From: Gerris lacustris
Lineage: Eukaryota > Arthropoda > Insecta > Hemiptera > Gerridae
DNA length: 64,000 nucleotides
Assembly (NCBI GenBank): GCA_951217055.1
Contig: OX578276.1
Span: 17,777,430-17,841,429, forward strand
Reading direction: 5' to 3'
Below the pieces are notes generated by a model. The model saw only the letters and a list, made by a program, of their open reading frames with translations. It was not told the DNA's origin and searched no databases. Positions 1-12,600 of the stretch are shown in pieces (the first letter of the stretch is position 1; the number at the start of each line of letters is the position of its first letter). A program made the position numbers and the translations under genes.

Positions 1-22
1 TTGTGAGTGTATACCTTATCTT

Positions 23-169
23 GCCATATACGCCTGAGGTTCCGCCATGTACGTCTGAGGTTCCGCAATGTACGTCTGAGGTTCTGCTATGTACGTCTGA
101 GGTTCTGCTATGTACGTCTGAGGTTCCGCCATGTACGCCTGAGGTTCTGCCATGTACACCTGAGGTTAT
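23..169. repeat. 21-bp minisatellite, 7 copies
   Basis: Seven head-to-tail 21-bp units of the form GCcATGTACGtCTGAGGTTCc differ at a few positions. Because 21 is a multiple of 3, the array stays open and would read as a 7-residue PPCTSEV-type repeat. It has no recognisable splice sites or family match and lies upstream of the first supported INCENP exon, so it is most likely intronic. Confidence 0.85.
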
Positions 170-522
170 GGTCCTGGGAGAACCTTGGCCTGGTCAATCT
201 TATGAAGTTTAAGTGCATTACTAGACGTGTGTTGCCTGCTAATTTTCAGTTCTTTTACCATTCAAAGGGGACACCATTATTTAGCTATCTTTTTTGTTCT
301 GATGCTATCTTTAATGCAAATTAAATTACTGAAAATTATAATTATTACTGGAAATTATATTATTTGTGGTCTAAGAAATGTATAGGCTTTGGCAGGAGTA
401 TTTGAGTGTAGGCTAAAAGAATGAAGTTACGCCTTATTCTCAACTTCAAATTTTTATTTTCTGATCTATCTATCAGATGATCTATTCTAACTTTTTATTT
501 TATAACATTTTTTTTTTTCTAG

Positions 523-656
523 AACTATCATTCTGCTCAAAAGCTTGAGAGTGTTAAGAAATTGGAAAGCTCGGCAGCTAAACATTACCTTAAAGAGGAT
601 GCGGCTCGGTTGAAAAAACAAGAACTCATGAAAGCCCAAACAGAAGGTGTTAAAAG
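523..656 (+). CDS. INCENP: INCENP exon (first one in window), coiled-coil region
   Basis: A T-rich tract ending in CTAG precedes the exon and a GT donor follows AAAAG. It begins NYHSAQKLESVKK and continues Lys/Glu/Ala-rich. It ends after two bases of an Arg codon completed by the next exon. The sequence alone is generic coiled coil; assignment rests on phase with the downstream exons. Confidence 0.8.
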
Positions 657-3600
657 GTACTTACTCGGTATTTCTTTTAATTAAATTAAATGTTAGTAAT
701 TTAATACAGTGACCACTTGAACGAGTGTTTCTCTAATTACAAGCTACTTCATAGAATAGATAAGAAGATATCTATAAACCCTTCTAGTATAAGTAAACAG
801 AAGTGGAGTTAACTTAAGCTAAATAATTTGGATGACTCCTATGCAGCATGCAGCTCCACTTCAATAGCAGTGATGAGCCATCTGGAGACACTGGACTCTA
901 TTCGTCAGTACTGTCGAATTTGTGTCAGATTCAAAGAAATCACTCTCTCACGTGTATTATCATTTATTTAATTATTAGATAGATATTTTTATTCTAATTA
1001 GTCTTATGTATTGCGTCTGCTTTCTTCAACTTTCATATTTGTCTTTGTTATGTCCTGTAGGAAACGTGAGGAAAGAGAACTTCGACAGATAGCTCATAAG
1101 CAGGCTGTGGAGAAGAAGGAGAAAGAAAGACTTGCCAAACTGCAGAGAGAAAAAGAAGAAAAAGAGAAACAAGTTGCTCAACTCAAGAAGATGAAGGAAG
1201 AGCAGCTTCTTCAGAAGAAGCAGGTTACTGAAGCCTTGCTCAAAGAAGCCGAAGAAAGAAGACTCAAGGAAGAGGAGGCCAAACAAGCCCGCATCAAGAA
1301 ACAGGTAAACCTATTTGTAGCCTCTCATCATTATAGAAGAGTAGCCTTCATTCCACACTCATCGTGAGGCTCATGCTAGCAATCTGTGGTAATGTTTCCT
1401 ATTATTATAAAGCCCAAGCGATTAAATTAAATTCCCTTAATAGTTTTGATTCCAATGTCTTCATAGATACTATTCATGACTAAATTATATATAATTCATT
1501 TCATTAATAAGAATAAAATACCCTCCGAATTGCAATTTGGAGGCTGTTTATTGCATAAAAAAACTTTTTTATATTTTATTTATAACTCAGGTTTTAACCA
1601 GTATTTCTCCACTGCTCAATAGCCCCCACCCAGCTACATGTAATAAAAATGAATGGATTTAGTTTGGCCAGATTTGCGCCTATAAAGTTGGATTTGCACC
1701 AGCCCTGACATAGGCAGATAGGGAAATTTTTAGTCAGGTTTCAATTCTGATCAAAGTACTGACTTGGCTTAGACTTGAAGCTTGGGCCTGATCTTTTTTT
1801 TATTTATCTCATTATTAGCGAACAGTTAAACTTATGTATAAACTTTCCGTAGTATGAATACTACCAAAAACTTAAAAATGATATTTTGTTTTCTCTCTGA
1901 TTTTAAGCGAAATTGTAATGTGAATTACAGGAAGAAGAGAAAAGGAGACAAGCTGAGGAACGGATGAAGCAAGCAGAAGAAGCTAAGAAACTCCACGAAA
2001 TGAGAATGGCCCAGGAAGCAAAAGAAAGAGAAATCAGGTGCAATGATCTTTTTTATCTTAATTTTTCAGTTAAAGCTCTCTCTGGGTGGCCACTTTTTAA
2101 TTTAATTTGGTTTCATAGATTAAATAGTTTTGTCAATTTGTGTGAGTTTATAGTAGGCATTTAACATCACTGTTCACTCTTCACACTGGACATTTAATTG
2201 GTCATATAGTAAGACAATTCACACATCACTTTTTCACTTATCATACTTCTCAATTGAGTGTGTGGGGAGGGGGAGTACATGATGCTAATAACGTACATGA
2301 ACTAACCTTGCCAGAATCAAATATGTTTTAACTTTTGTGAGATGAAAGATGGAGTTTGAGATACTTATCAGTATTGAGATTTACAGACAAAAACAGTGTT
2401 GCTTTGTTTAGAGTTTGTTGATATAAAGTATTGAGACAAAGCTGACTGTTATAGAACGATCGGTGAGGGATGGAAGAGATGTTGAAGTCGTCATGTAGAA
2501 AACAAGTTCAAGTTACAACTGTCGGGCTTTGGAAATGTGTATTTTCAGTGAGCATACTTTGTTTTTTTACACCGAGACATTTATTATTTTGGCTAATCTT
2601 AAGTAAGGATTCTTAGCTAGCGCATCACATCTACATTCTTTTAATGTACAATTACACTTTAGTTGATTCCTAAGTGGGGCCTATATTTAGTGTTTACAAT
2701 AACTAGTCTTCATTTAAGTAAAATTTGTCTTGTTAATCATTTGGATCATTCCAATATTTATTGCCACTTTTGTTGTCGTAAAGGAAATGTTTTCGTGGAG
2801 TAATACATGTATGTTAGCACCTTATTAGTTAACTCACTAGTAGGAGCTTAGTTCCAGAGACATAGATAACAAAGTAGGTCTTGAGCAAATCTGTAGAAAA
2901 TTATTTCCTTCTTTTAATCTACTCTCTAAACCAGGGGTTCCCAACGGGGTCCAGGTGGACCCCTTGGGGGTCTATGGAAATTTAAAAGGGGTCTATAGTA
3001 TTCCAGGTGTCTATTGAGGGTCGTCGATAAATTTAAGAGGTTTGAATATTGATTATTTCAATAAGAAAAATGAAAATTTACGTATCATTCTAAAGCGGAA
3101 ATTAAATTATTTCTTAAGCGTCAACTTCTGTAAATAATGCTGGTTGATTAGAAGTCTCTTACAATATTTCTTTGTTATTGCAAAAGTCGGATATCCACAT
3201 ACCACTGGTGATAAAATAATATCGCGCACCAGCAATAAATGAACCCTAAACCAGTTTTAAAAAGTATTCCACACAGTAATTACTCGATACAATGTCTTAT
3301 GGATGAAATGTCACAAGATACTAAAAAATCCCTAATTTGTGAATTACAAATTAGTAAATTTTCTGTGCAGTTGGATGAATCCACTTTTTGTAGAAAAAAT
3401 ATTTTGATTATTATTGCTTTATGCTCAATGTTCAAACTTATAGTTAAATGTTCGATATTATAGCTTATAATTATATTATTAAGAGAATTGACAGAAGAAT
3501 TTCTTTCAGTGAAGTGTTACAAAAAAAAAAAAAATAAATAAATAAATAAAATAGAAATAAAAGTTACACTACAGGTGAACATATATTAGTTTTGAAAATT

Positions 3601-6600
3601 TACACTGAACACTTAAAACAATGAAAAGAAGCTATGTTAAGTTAGCTATAGTGACTTTTCGATGATAGAATTTCAGGCTAAATATTAAAAAAAAAATCAA
3701 TATATCACACAATGACCACTTTTTAATTAATAAAAATCGAAGCATTGTCTAATTACAATATTGATATATCTGAAATCAAGTTTATATCTGTTATCTGAAA
3801 TCATATATTAACCACTTTTTCTAATTTTCCGTTTAAGTTCTTAGCACAATTGTTATCTTTAAGATTTTTAAGTGCAATTATCTGTATTCTGCAAAATTTT
3901 GAATGCTGTATATTAGTGGAAAAATTCAGGGGGGTCGATGAAGAAAATCTTTTTTTAAAGGGGGTCGATGAAGGAAAAAGGTTTCTAAACTGTTTGATGC
4001 CTTTGACAGAATGTTATCAGCCTGTCAGTGGATATTCTTTACAGTTTTCTTGGTGGAATGGTTGGCCCATTGAAGATCAACCATCTATGATTTAGCAGCC
4101 CAGGGCATTTGCTTATCATATTACGTTAAAGATCCTCCCCTCATTGCCTAAAGGTTGATTGTTGACCATTCATAGTAGCTGTAGGTGCCTATTTAATTGG
4201 CAGTGACATGTTAGGAAACCTGCATTTTCTTGCATGATTTCTTATTTAGACTTTACATACTTCTTGTAAGTCGTGTAGAGTTTTGGTTGATACATAATTT
4301 ATTTGGATTATCTCATTCTGGAGATTCTCAGGTGAAATTCTTTGAGGTGCAAGTTCTTCTGTGAAGTCTTTATGTCACAACATGAGATGCCTGCCACAGT
4401 CTCTGGTGCAGAGGGTGTTGTGCCAGAACCTTGTCTTGCAAGATGGCCTGTACGTTCGTTACCCTTGATACCTTAATGTCTTGGAACCCAAAGAAATGAT
4501 ACCCATTTATTTCAGAAAGCCTCCATTGTTTGCTTACATTCTGAAACTAGATTGGATGAACATTTGGGTGAATTCAGTGATTAATTGCTGTTGCATTATC
4601 AGAACAGATATAAATCTGTTTTCTTTGGTTAGAGGTGGAAAAACTTTTGCATGTTATCCCAGACTAATACTTATCTCATACACTATTGTCGATACTGTTC
4701 TTCACTTTATTATACATAATGTTAAGACTAATTTGTTTTTAGAGTTTATTGATGTTATACTGCTCTATTATACTCTTATTACAATTAGTATTGTTTTTTG
4801 ACAGAGCGGGAAAATCGAAAAAATGTGAAGGGGAGCCAATGAGAGCACTGGATTTTGAATTCGAAAAGGTCGGGCCAACTAGGCAAATAAAAATATCACT
4901 AGTGGAGGGGCGTGGACCTAAGGGTAGCTGGTAACCGTTCCAAGAGACTTAATAACCTCCAACGCTTGATAAACTGAATATAACACTGGTTTTGAATTTT
5001 ATTTGTAACTACCCATCATTTCAATTTTTTTAAGTTATTCTGACAAAATAACACACAGACAGCAAATTAATCAACTCAGTAATCGTTATCGTAAATCATG
5101 TACGAAACAATACAAAATATGCAGTATGAACAGAAAAAATTATTAACATTATTAGAAAATTCAGCTATACATTAACAAAAAAGGGCAATATTTCCATGTT
5201 ATATAATAGGGTTTATTGTTTATTTACCGAAAAATAATAACTAAAACTTTTACACACTGTACAAAAATTGATACATTAACCCTGGAATGCTAATGGTAGT
5301 CGAATCGACGAGCACAGTTTGAACCTTAACCTTTTACGCTCGTATGTGATGGTGATGGGTACCCCCATCCTTCTGCAGTGCTTGCACTGGTTAGTAACAC
5401 ACCTGCTAGTGTAGCGGTAGTAGTCCTTTTGAGCATACACTTGTTTTCTGGCAAATTCCCGTCAAAGCTACTTTGTCGATTCGACTAACGTTTTGTAATA
5501 AACGTAGGGATTTAATTGGTTGTCGAATGAGCCTATAGCCTGGGAAATGGGCCTGGGGTAAGAGGCAATAGGCCTAGGGATAAGGGACAATGGGCCTAGG
5601 GTAATTGGCCTTGGGCCAGAGACCAGTGGCCGATAATCTGGGGCCTGGAGCACTTAGCAAAGGGCCTGGGGCATGGGACCTTGAGCATTAATGTTCACTC
5701 AATTTCAGATTCTTCTGATGTTCCTACTAAGTTATTTGTCGTCAAATGTTTGTATATCTCACTAAAAGATTTAATAATGATCTCTTAATAGTTTTCTCTT
5801 TATAAAAGTTTAGTTTCAACCCAAAAAATGTATTTTCTGCATGTGTTAGTCGAATCAACGAAGATTTAGTAATACCAGCCATCCAATTACCATTAGCATT
5901 TAAGGGTTAAACTGTAAACCTCGACTGAATTAACAAAGGTTCTTTATATTAATTTTATAAAATGTTATTGTCCACATTACATTTTATGATTCTAAAATGG
6001 AAATTAACTCTTGCATTAAATTTCAAAACATATTAGCAAATAAGAAGTGAAAATCTAAGTGACAAAATCAGGTAAAATGATCGCGATTTGTTGAAGGAGT
6101 AAAATAACCTTCTTTTGTTGACAAACAAATAATTATGCATTTCCACCCCTTCCACAAGCCTAGTGGCCTGTGGGATTTTATTTCTTCCCTCACTTAGGTT
6201 GGTCAACCTTAGTGTCAAAAAACAATACTAATTGTAAAAAGAGTATAGTAAAACTTGGAAAAGAGCTATCACTGCCATGGACTGGTTCTCCCTCAGCAAT
6301 TCTCCCTTCCTCCTTGTTAATCATCTTGAGGATCCAAAAACAGATATACAATGGTCTAAATGGAAATTTTAAATTTAGTCAGACATTTTCTTATCTCTGA
6401 ATCTTTTTAATAGATATTTAATTAAAATTATAAGAGAAAAACCTCCATTTTCAAAATATTTTGTATGGAAGAGGGATGAATATTCATAAACAGACACGTT
6501 GTTCCTCACTTTTCCCCTTTATTAAAAATAGTATTTATCTTAAATTTGAAGGGATACATTTTTACAAATTTGACTACCTTATATGCCTTTAATTTTTTCA

Positions 6601-9600
6601 TTATTTTTATTTTATTTTTTTTTTTTTTCACAGTTTAAAGGAAGCAGAAAAAATTAAGAAGATCAAGTTGAAGCAAAATGTGGTGAGTATTTTATTTTTT
6701 AACAAATTTAAAAAAAAAAAAAAAAAAAATCTAGCTTAAACGTGGTGAGGTTGTCTTCCAAACTAAAGTTCTTTTGATAGTTTCTCTCCAAACTTAAAAC
6801 TAATTATTGTCATTGAAGCGAGTGTAAGTGACCTTCTTAAATTTAGCAAAGCATGCATCTTGTCTGTTTGTCTGTCAGTAATATTTACTTAACTCCCTCA
6901 CACTAACACTACTCCCACACTACACTAACTAACTACTACACACTACACTAACTAACTACTACACACTACACTAACTCCCTCACATTAGTAATATTTACTT
7001 AAGTTAAAGTTGACTGATGTAGTTTAAAGCTAGGTGTCCACCTGAGACTAAATCTCGAGATCTACTCTCGAGATTAGTCTCAAAACCTTGTCCACTTGAG
7101 AGCAACATCAACCCCGGTCGAGTCTCCGAGACTACTCTCAGGTTTGTGACACCTGAGATCCCACAGTTCCGTCTGAGACTCGCCCAATGGAGGATCCCTG
7201 TCAACATCGATGATTGCTTAACAACTATTTTTTAACCCTCAGGAACACGCGGTCCTGTGAGGCCTAAATTTGAGATATAACTGTGAAATTTAGATAGATG
7301 TGGGTGCGATTGGAAGCTAGGGATTTTTCTAGCTACATTTCTTGCTTTTATCAAGAGAATCAGTCACTGTTTGACATCGTACGTGATTATACTTCAATTC
7401 TGAGCCCATATTGTCCTGACAGGGGACCAAGCAAATTTTAGTATTACGCCAATTTTAGTGAAATTATACATATAATACAAAATAAATTCATATGGTACCT
7501 GAATTTAAAAATAAAATAAAAAATTACAGAAAAAATAAAAAAATTGAAAATTATAATTGAGACTGACTAATTTTGTGCTTATAATCCATGAGACTAAACA
7601 ACGTTTTTTTTATAAATTAAGAAAATAATAAAACAATAAAACAATAAAACCGATTTAAATATGTTTTATAATATTTTGCTAACATGATTTCAAGTTTATA
7701 TTTATTTTACCTGTTGTGTGGTCATATAAAACTGATTAAGTTCTATCAGGGGTCTGCGCCTCTTCGTTTCTGTATTAGACCGCGTGCACCCGTGGGTTAA
7801 AAGAAGTAATAAAATGTAAGAAATTATGTTGAGTGAGAAAAGGAGAAGTTGGGCTGGGATTTGTACTCTCTAGTAAATGATGTAGGTCCATGATAGGTAG
7901 GTAAATGATATTGGCAAATCTCGTAGAAAGACACTATATTTTGAGACGCTAATCCTATAAACATTGAAATTTTATTATAATAAAATATGTATTAATAACT
8001 AGTATACTAGGAATCAGTTGCTAGGTTTATCAAAAAAAAACATGAAAAAGTAATAATTTTATGAAAGTATATACACAATACGATAATAAAAGTACAATAT
8101 TTAATGAAACAAGTAATAGAATAGTTTACTTTTTTTTTTAATTTTATGAAAGGTATTAACATGCATAGGTAAACCTACAACATGCGCAACATGTTGGTCC
8201 ACACCAATGTGTAAAAATCAATTTTTTCAGCCAGTTTTGCATCAAAAAAGTCGAATCGGTGGCGACGGATGTATATGCAGACAGATACACAATGAAAAAG
8301 TTAAGGCTGGGTTTAATTATAGTAATGTTTAAAATGACTAAGTATCCAAACATTTTTCAATTCTAGTCAATGTGCTGTTCAGACATAACTTTAGTTTTAT
8401 CTATGTAGATATATAATTTAGTAGTAAATGTTGTGGTCTATATTTTTTATATAAATACCAATTATACGTATTTATAATAATAAGTATAAATTATTAAAAT
8501 ATATTAAAAAAATATCACATGCTTGTGTATTCCTTTATTAATCAGCTGTAGTTATAATATTTTATTTTTAGGTAATAGCAAATAGCAATACCTATTTCGC
8601 ATACCAATTTTTTCATCTTTTAAACCCTTAATACGGTATTTATTTTGCCTAAAATTTCATAAAATATCATTAGCTTCATAAAGCTCAATCAGGAGAAAGG
8701 ACTCCTCTTCTTTTAATGTTTTTAAGAATATAGGAATAAAGAGAATTAAATTAGAATAAAAAAGAAGAAAACAATATTAAATGTATTATTTGAAGGGATT
8801 TAGTCTCGAGAGCGAGTCTCGAGACTAAAAAGTCTCAGATGGACACTTACCTTTAAGTTGGTAACCATGTTCCTTTGACTAATGCTCATGGAAAGTTCGT
8901 TGGAGAGTGTTATCCATCTAAGAGTCCGCACGTAAACATGAGCTTCAAATTTAAAATTGGAATTTTAGGATCGAATAAAAATTCTAACAATACCTATTCG
9001 ATGATACAACATTTTTTTTAGTAAAACCAACAGCGATAATACCTCTATGAAATGATGATTGCATAAAACTGTTAAAGCGGACCTAAACGCTTAAAATAGA
9101 GAACATTTTAAGGGAGTGCCACCTGGCACTACCCTCTTCTCCAATCATCCTTTTAAACAATCAAAGCTTCAATGATAGACCAACACAATGCCTAGTAATA
9201 TCATCTTTCCCAAGATCTAAATTTTTCACTTTTAATGTTTCAATTTTTTTTTTCTATATACAGTAGAAAAGCCCTGTCAATCAGCCATTTTTGGACTGAA
9301 CTCATGACGTCAAACCAAATTTCTCTTTTAATAAGCAAATGAAAACAGAGAAATCCTTTTAAAACATTACAGTACATCACACAGCAATTTTATCTAAACT
9401 GTTTAACTAACAACAACTCACAGGTTTCGATAGATATCTTAACAGATCAGTGGTAACCATGTCGTTAATATATCAGGTCATAAAGGTTGGTGACATGGAT
9501 GTCTTATGAGGATTCACCCATAATCAAGTGGGCGGCTTGTGCTGTATATATGCATTATGTATAGTTGGTGTACTTCTTAAACCTGTCAAGTGTGAAAAAC

Positions 9601-12600
9601 TTTTTTTTTTAGGAAAGAATAAAAGCAGTTATTTGACAATGGATCATTAAACATTTTTACCTATTGCAATAAAAAAAACTTAATATTTATTTTGTCTATC
9701 TGTTTCAGGTTAATGTTGACAGTTATCAGTTAACACCGGGCAAGGATGAGTTGCCACCTAAGAAGCCGAAGAACGTAAATGATTATGGTCTGTCCGATGC
9801 CGAGTCTGGAGACTCTACTGACGATGAGAAACAACCAAAGAAAATCATACCCAAGTGGGCCACACGTACGTTTAACTTGTCTTACTTCCTTAATCCGGAC
9901 TTATTCTACACCTTGTGGGTGTTCAGTTTCCTGGATTCTTACTTATCTTAGTTTAAAAACCTTCAACTAGCTCCGCAGTTAGATTCATAACAGAGTTCTA
10001 GATAGTGTCATAGAAGATGATCTTGTGCTAGAGACATCTCCAGTGATGCCTCTAGCACAAGAGGTGAAACAAAAAAATAACAATAATATTATATAAATAA
10101 GTGGGAAAAGAGAATTAAGGGGGGGGGGCATTAAATAATAAGTAAGATATCCTACCAAAATGTGGAAGAAATAGAGTTAGTAAAGAAAATAAGGAAAGGT
10201 GAGTCTACTTCATGTCTGAGATCGACATAAGACTGACAGGCAGTAATGGAAGCAAGGGCCCTTATCAGTGAAGATAACTCGCCCCTCTCTTGTTATTTTC
10301 TCTCGCCTTTCTCTTGCTTCTTAGGATTTCCAAGTTTTCTAGTGAATCAGATGTATTATCCAGTTTGTTATATCCAGTTGTTTTTATACCTTGAAGAAGG
10401 AAATCATTTTTTTCCTCCGAACATCGGTAAATCTACAACTTTGATTTTTACTTTAGACTAATCTCTCAATATACTCATTTTTTATTTATTTATACAGCCC
10501 ATTCTTGTGCTCACAATCTTTACTGGTAATTATCTCAAAACCTTTAATGTGGACTTTGCGTGTACACATTCCTTACATTGGACTGTCATGTATCTTTGAC
10601 ACTTTCTCGCAGAACAATTCCAGGAAGAAGGGAAATTCTTTCTGTGATACTACTTATCAGCGTGAAGCATAGCAACATTAATTGTTGCAACTTTCCCTTC
10701 TTCGCCAGTTATCAGCTGATTTTTGAGCTATCAACCATTAGTTTCTCTCTCCACAGCTCAGGACTCCATGTTCTCTAGTGGAGAGATAACCTAATGTAGT
10801 ATTAAATTGTTAAATCAGCAAAAAAGATAACTCGATGTAATGGAATATTATTATGTATTAATATGTTGTATTTTTTCTTATTCAATAAAGGTAAATTAAA
10901 TCCAAAAAAAAAAGTGATGTAAAATACCCGAGTATTTAAAACTGCGGGTAAATACCCTGGGTATTTACCCGGGTTAATACCCATTTTGGGTAAATACCCA
11001 GGTATTTATGATAATTTTTAAAGTTACGACTGCTACGAGTTTAATTTCAAACTCATTTATTGTAAACAAAATATATTATGAAAGTTCAACTAGTTATTAA
11101 GTGATATTAGGTCTTAATAATATTATTGAATGGATATTAATAAGTTAATAAGAAAAATAGTCCAGGAGATAGCATGCAAAAAAATGTCAGACTAACATCA
11201 AGCTAGAATTTTGTGTATAAGGAAATGTTTTGGTGCCTTTCAAGAATATGTAGTCGACTAAGTTTGTCGGCAGGATATTGCTTGGCAATAGGCATTTGAA
11301 AAAAACAAACCGGTCGAGAGGGGCCATGCAGTGGTGTAACTATGGGCCGCATTGCGGGCGGGCCCCCGGTGCCATAGGGGCCTCCAAATCCAATGTACCA
11401 CTGTCGATGGGGGCCCCCTCGTAATAAAATCTAACTACCTTGGAATCATACTTCTATACTATTGCCAGGGGGCCTATTCAGTTTGAACACAAATCCATTC
11501 ATCAATTTTCTTTGGCGAGGAGCCCCCTAAAAGTTCTTGCAGGGGGGGGGGGGGCGCCACTGCGGCCATGTCCCACCCTTTATAGTGGACAATGTGATTT
11601 TCATGATCCTGGAGTACAAAATTAGTTAGTAGACTAAAAATCAAGTTGATGCTAGTTCCTCTTGTAATAGGCTGGTTAGTTAAATATATTATTCCAAATC
11701 AAAGTGGTCACCTATTAAGTGACAGACTACCATCAACTTGATTTTTGGTCTAATAACAAAGTTGTCCACCAAAAAGGGCGTGACATGGCCGCTCTCCACC
11801 GGTTTGTTCTTACAAATGCCTATTGCCAAGCTATGTCCGTCCCGCAGACGAACTTAGCCGACCACATATTCTTAAATGGCACCAAAACATTTACTTATAC
11901 ACAAAATTCTAGCTTGATGTTAGTCAGACACTTTTCTGCACGCTACCTTCCTGGACCAAATGCCTGCATAAAATATGAATACATAATCTAATTTTCAAAA
12001 TAATAATCCTGTCCTTTTCCTTCAAAATGGTGGAGTTTTCACTGCACAGACCTTCAAAATAAGCATTCTGTTTGAAATAATTGAATCTGTATTACTAATA
12101 TTATTATATGTACTTAGAAATAATAAATACCCGTACGCTGGGTATTTTTGTAGGCTATTTTTTAGGAATTAAGTAAGTTTAAAACATCCTATACTCCTTA
12201 CATGACATTTATTAAAGCCATTAGAGTATGGAAAATGCTCAGAACCTCTTAAAACACTATTTAAATCATTATTTGTAATAAATACCCTCATTTTGGGTAT
12301 TTACCCTGGCCTCGGGTAAATACCCATTTTTATTTACCCTACCCGCTGGATATTTACCCGGCCCACATCACTATCAACAATAGCTGTAGTTGGGTTTTGC
12401 TTAGTGTCCTAGATAAGGGAACCTACCCTACATAATTTTAGATATTATGTAGATGTCTCTAATCAATATGAATGTTTGTGTTTTAACAGGATCCGCTAGA
12501 ATGAACGAGGTGATAGTGCAGACCAAAGTTCATCCTGATCTTCTATTAGCCTTCTTCCCTCTCCACACAGATATGAAATCACTGGAAATTTCCAACGTGA

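Noticed and set aside
4481..4801. 106-codon hydrophobic open frame in an INCENP intron
   Set aside because: Low-complexity, AT-driven and in no phase relation with the INCENP exons.
11719..11991. 90-codon open frame as a gene
   Set aside because: It lies in one arm of an inverted repeat and resembles no protein family.
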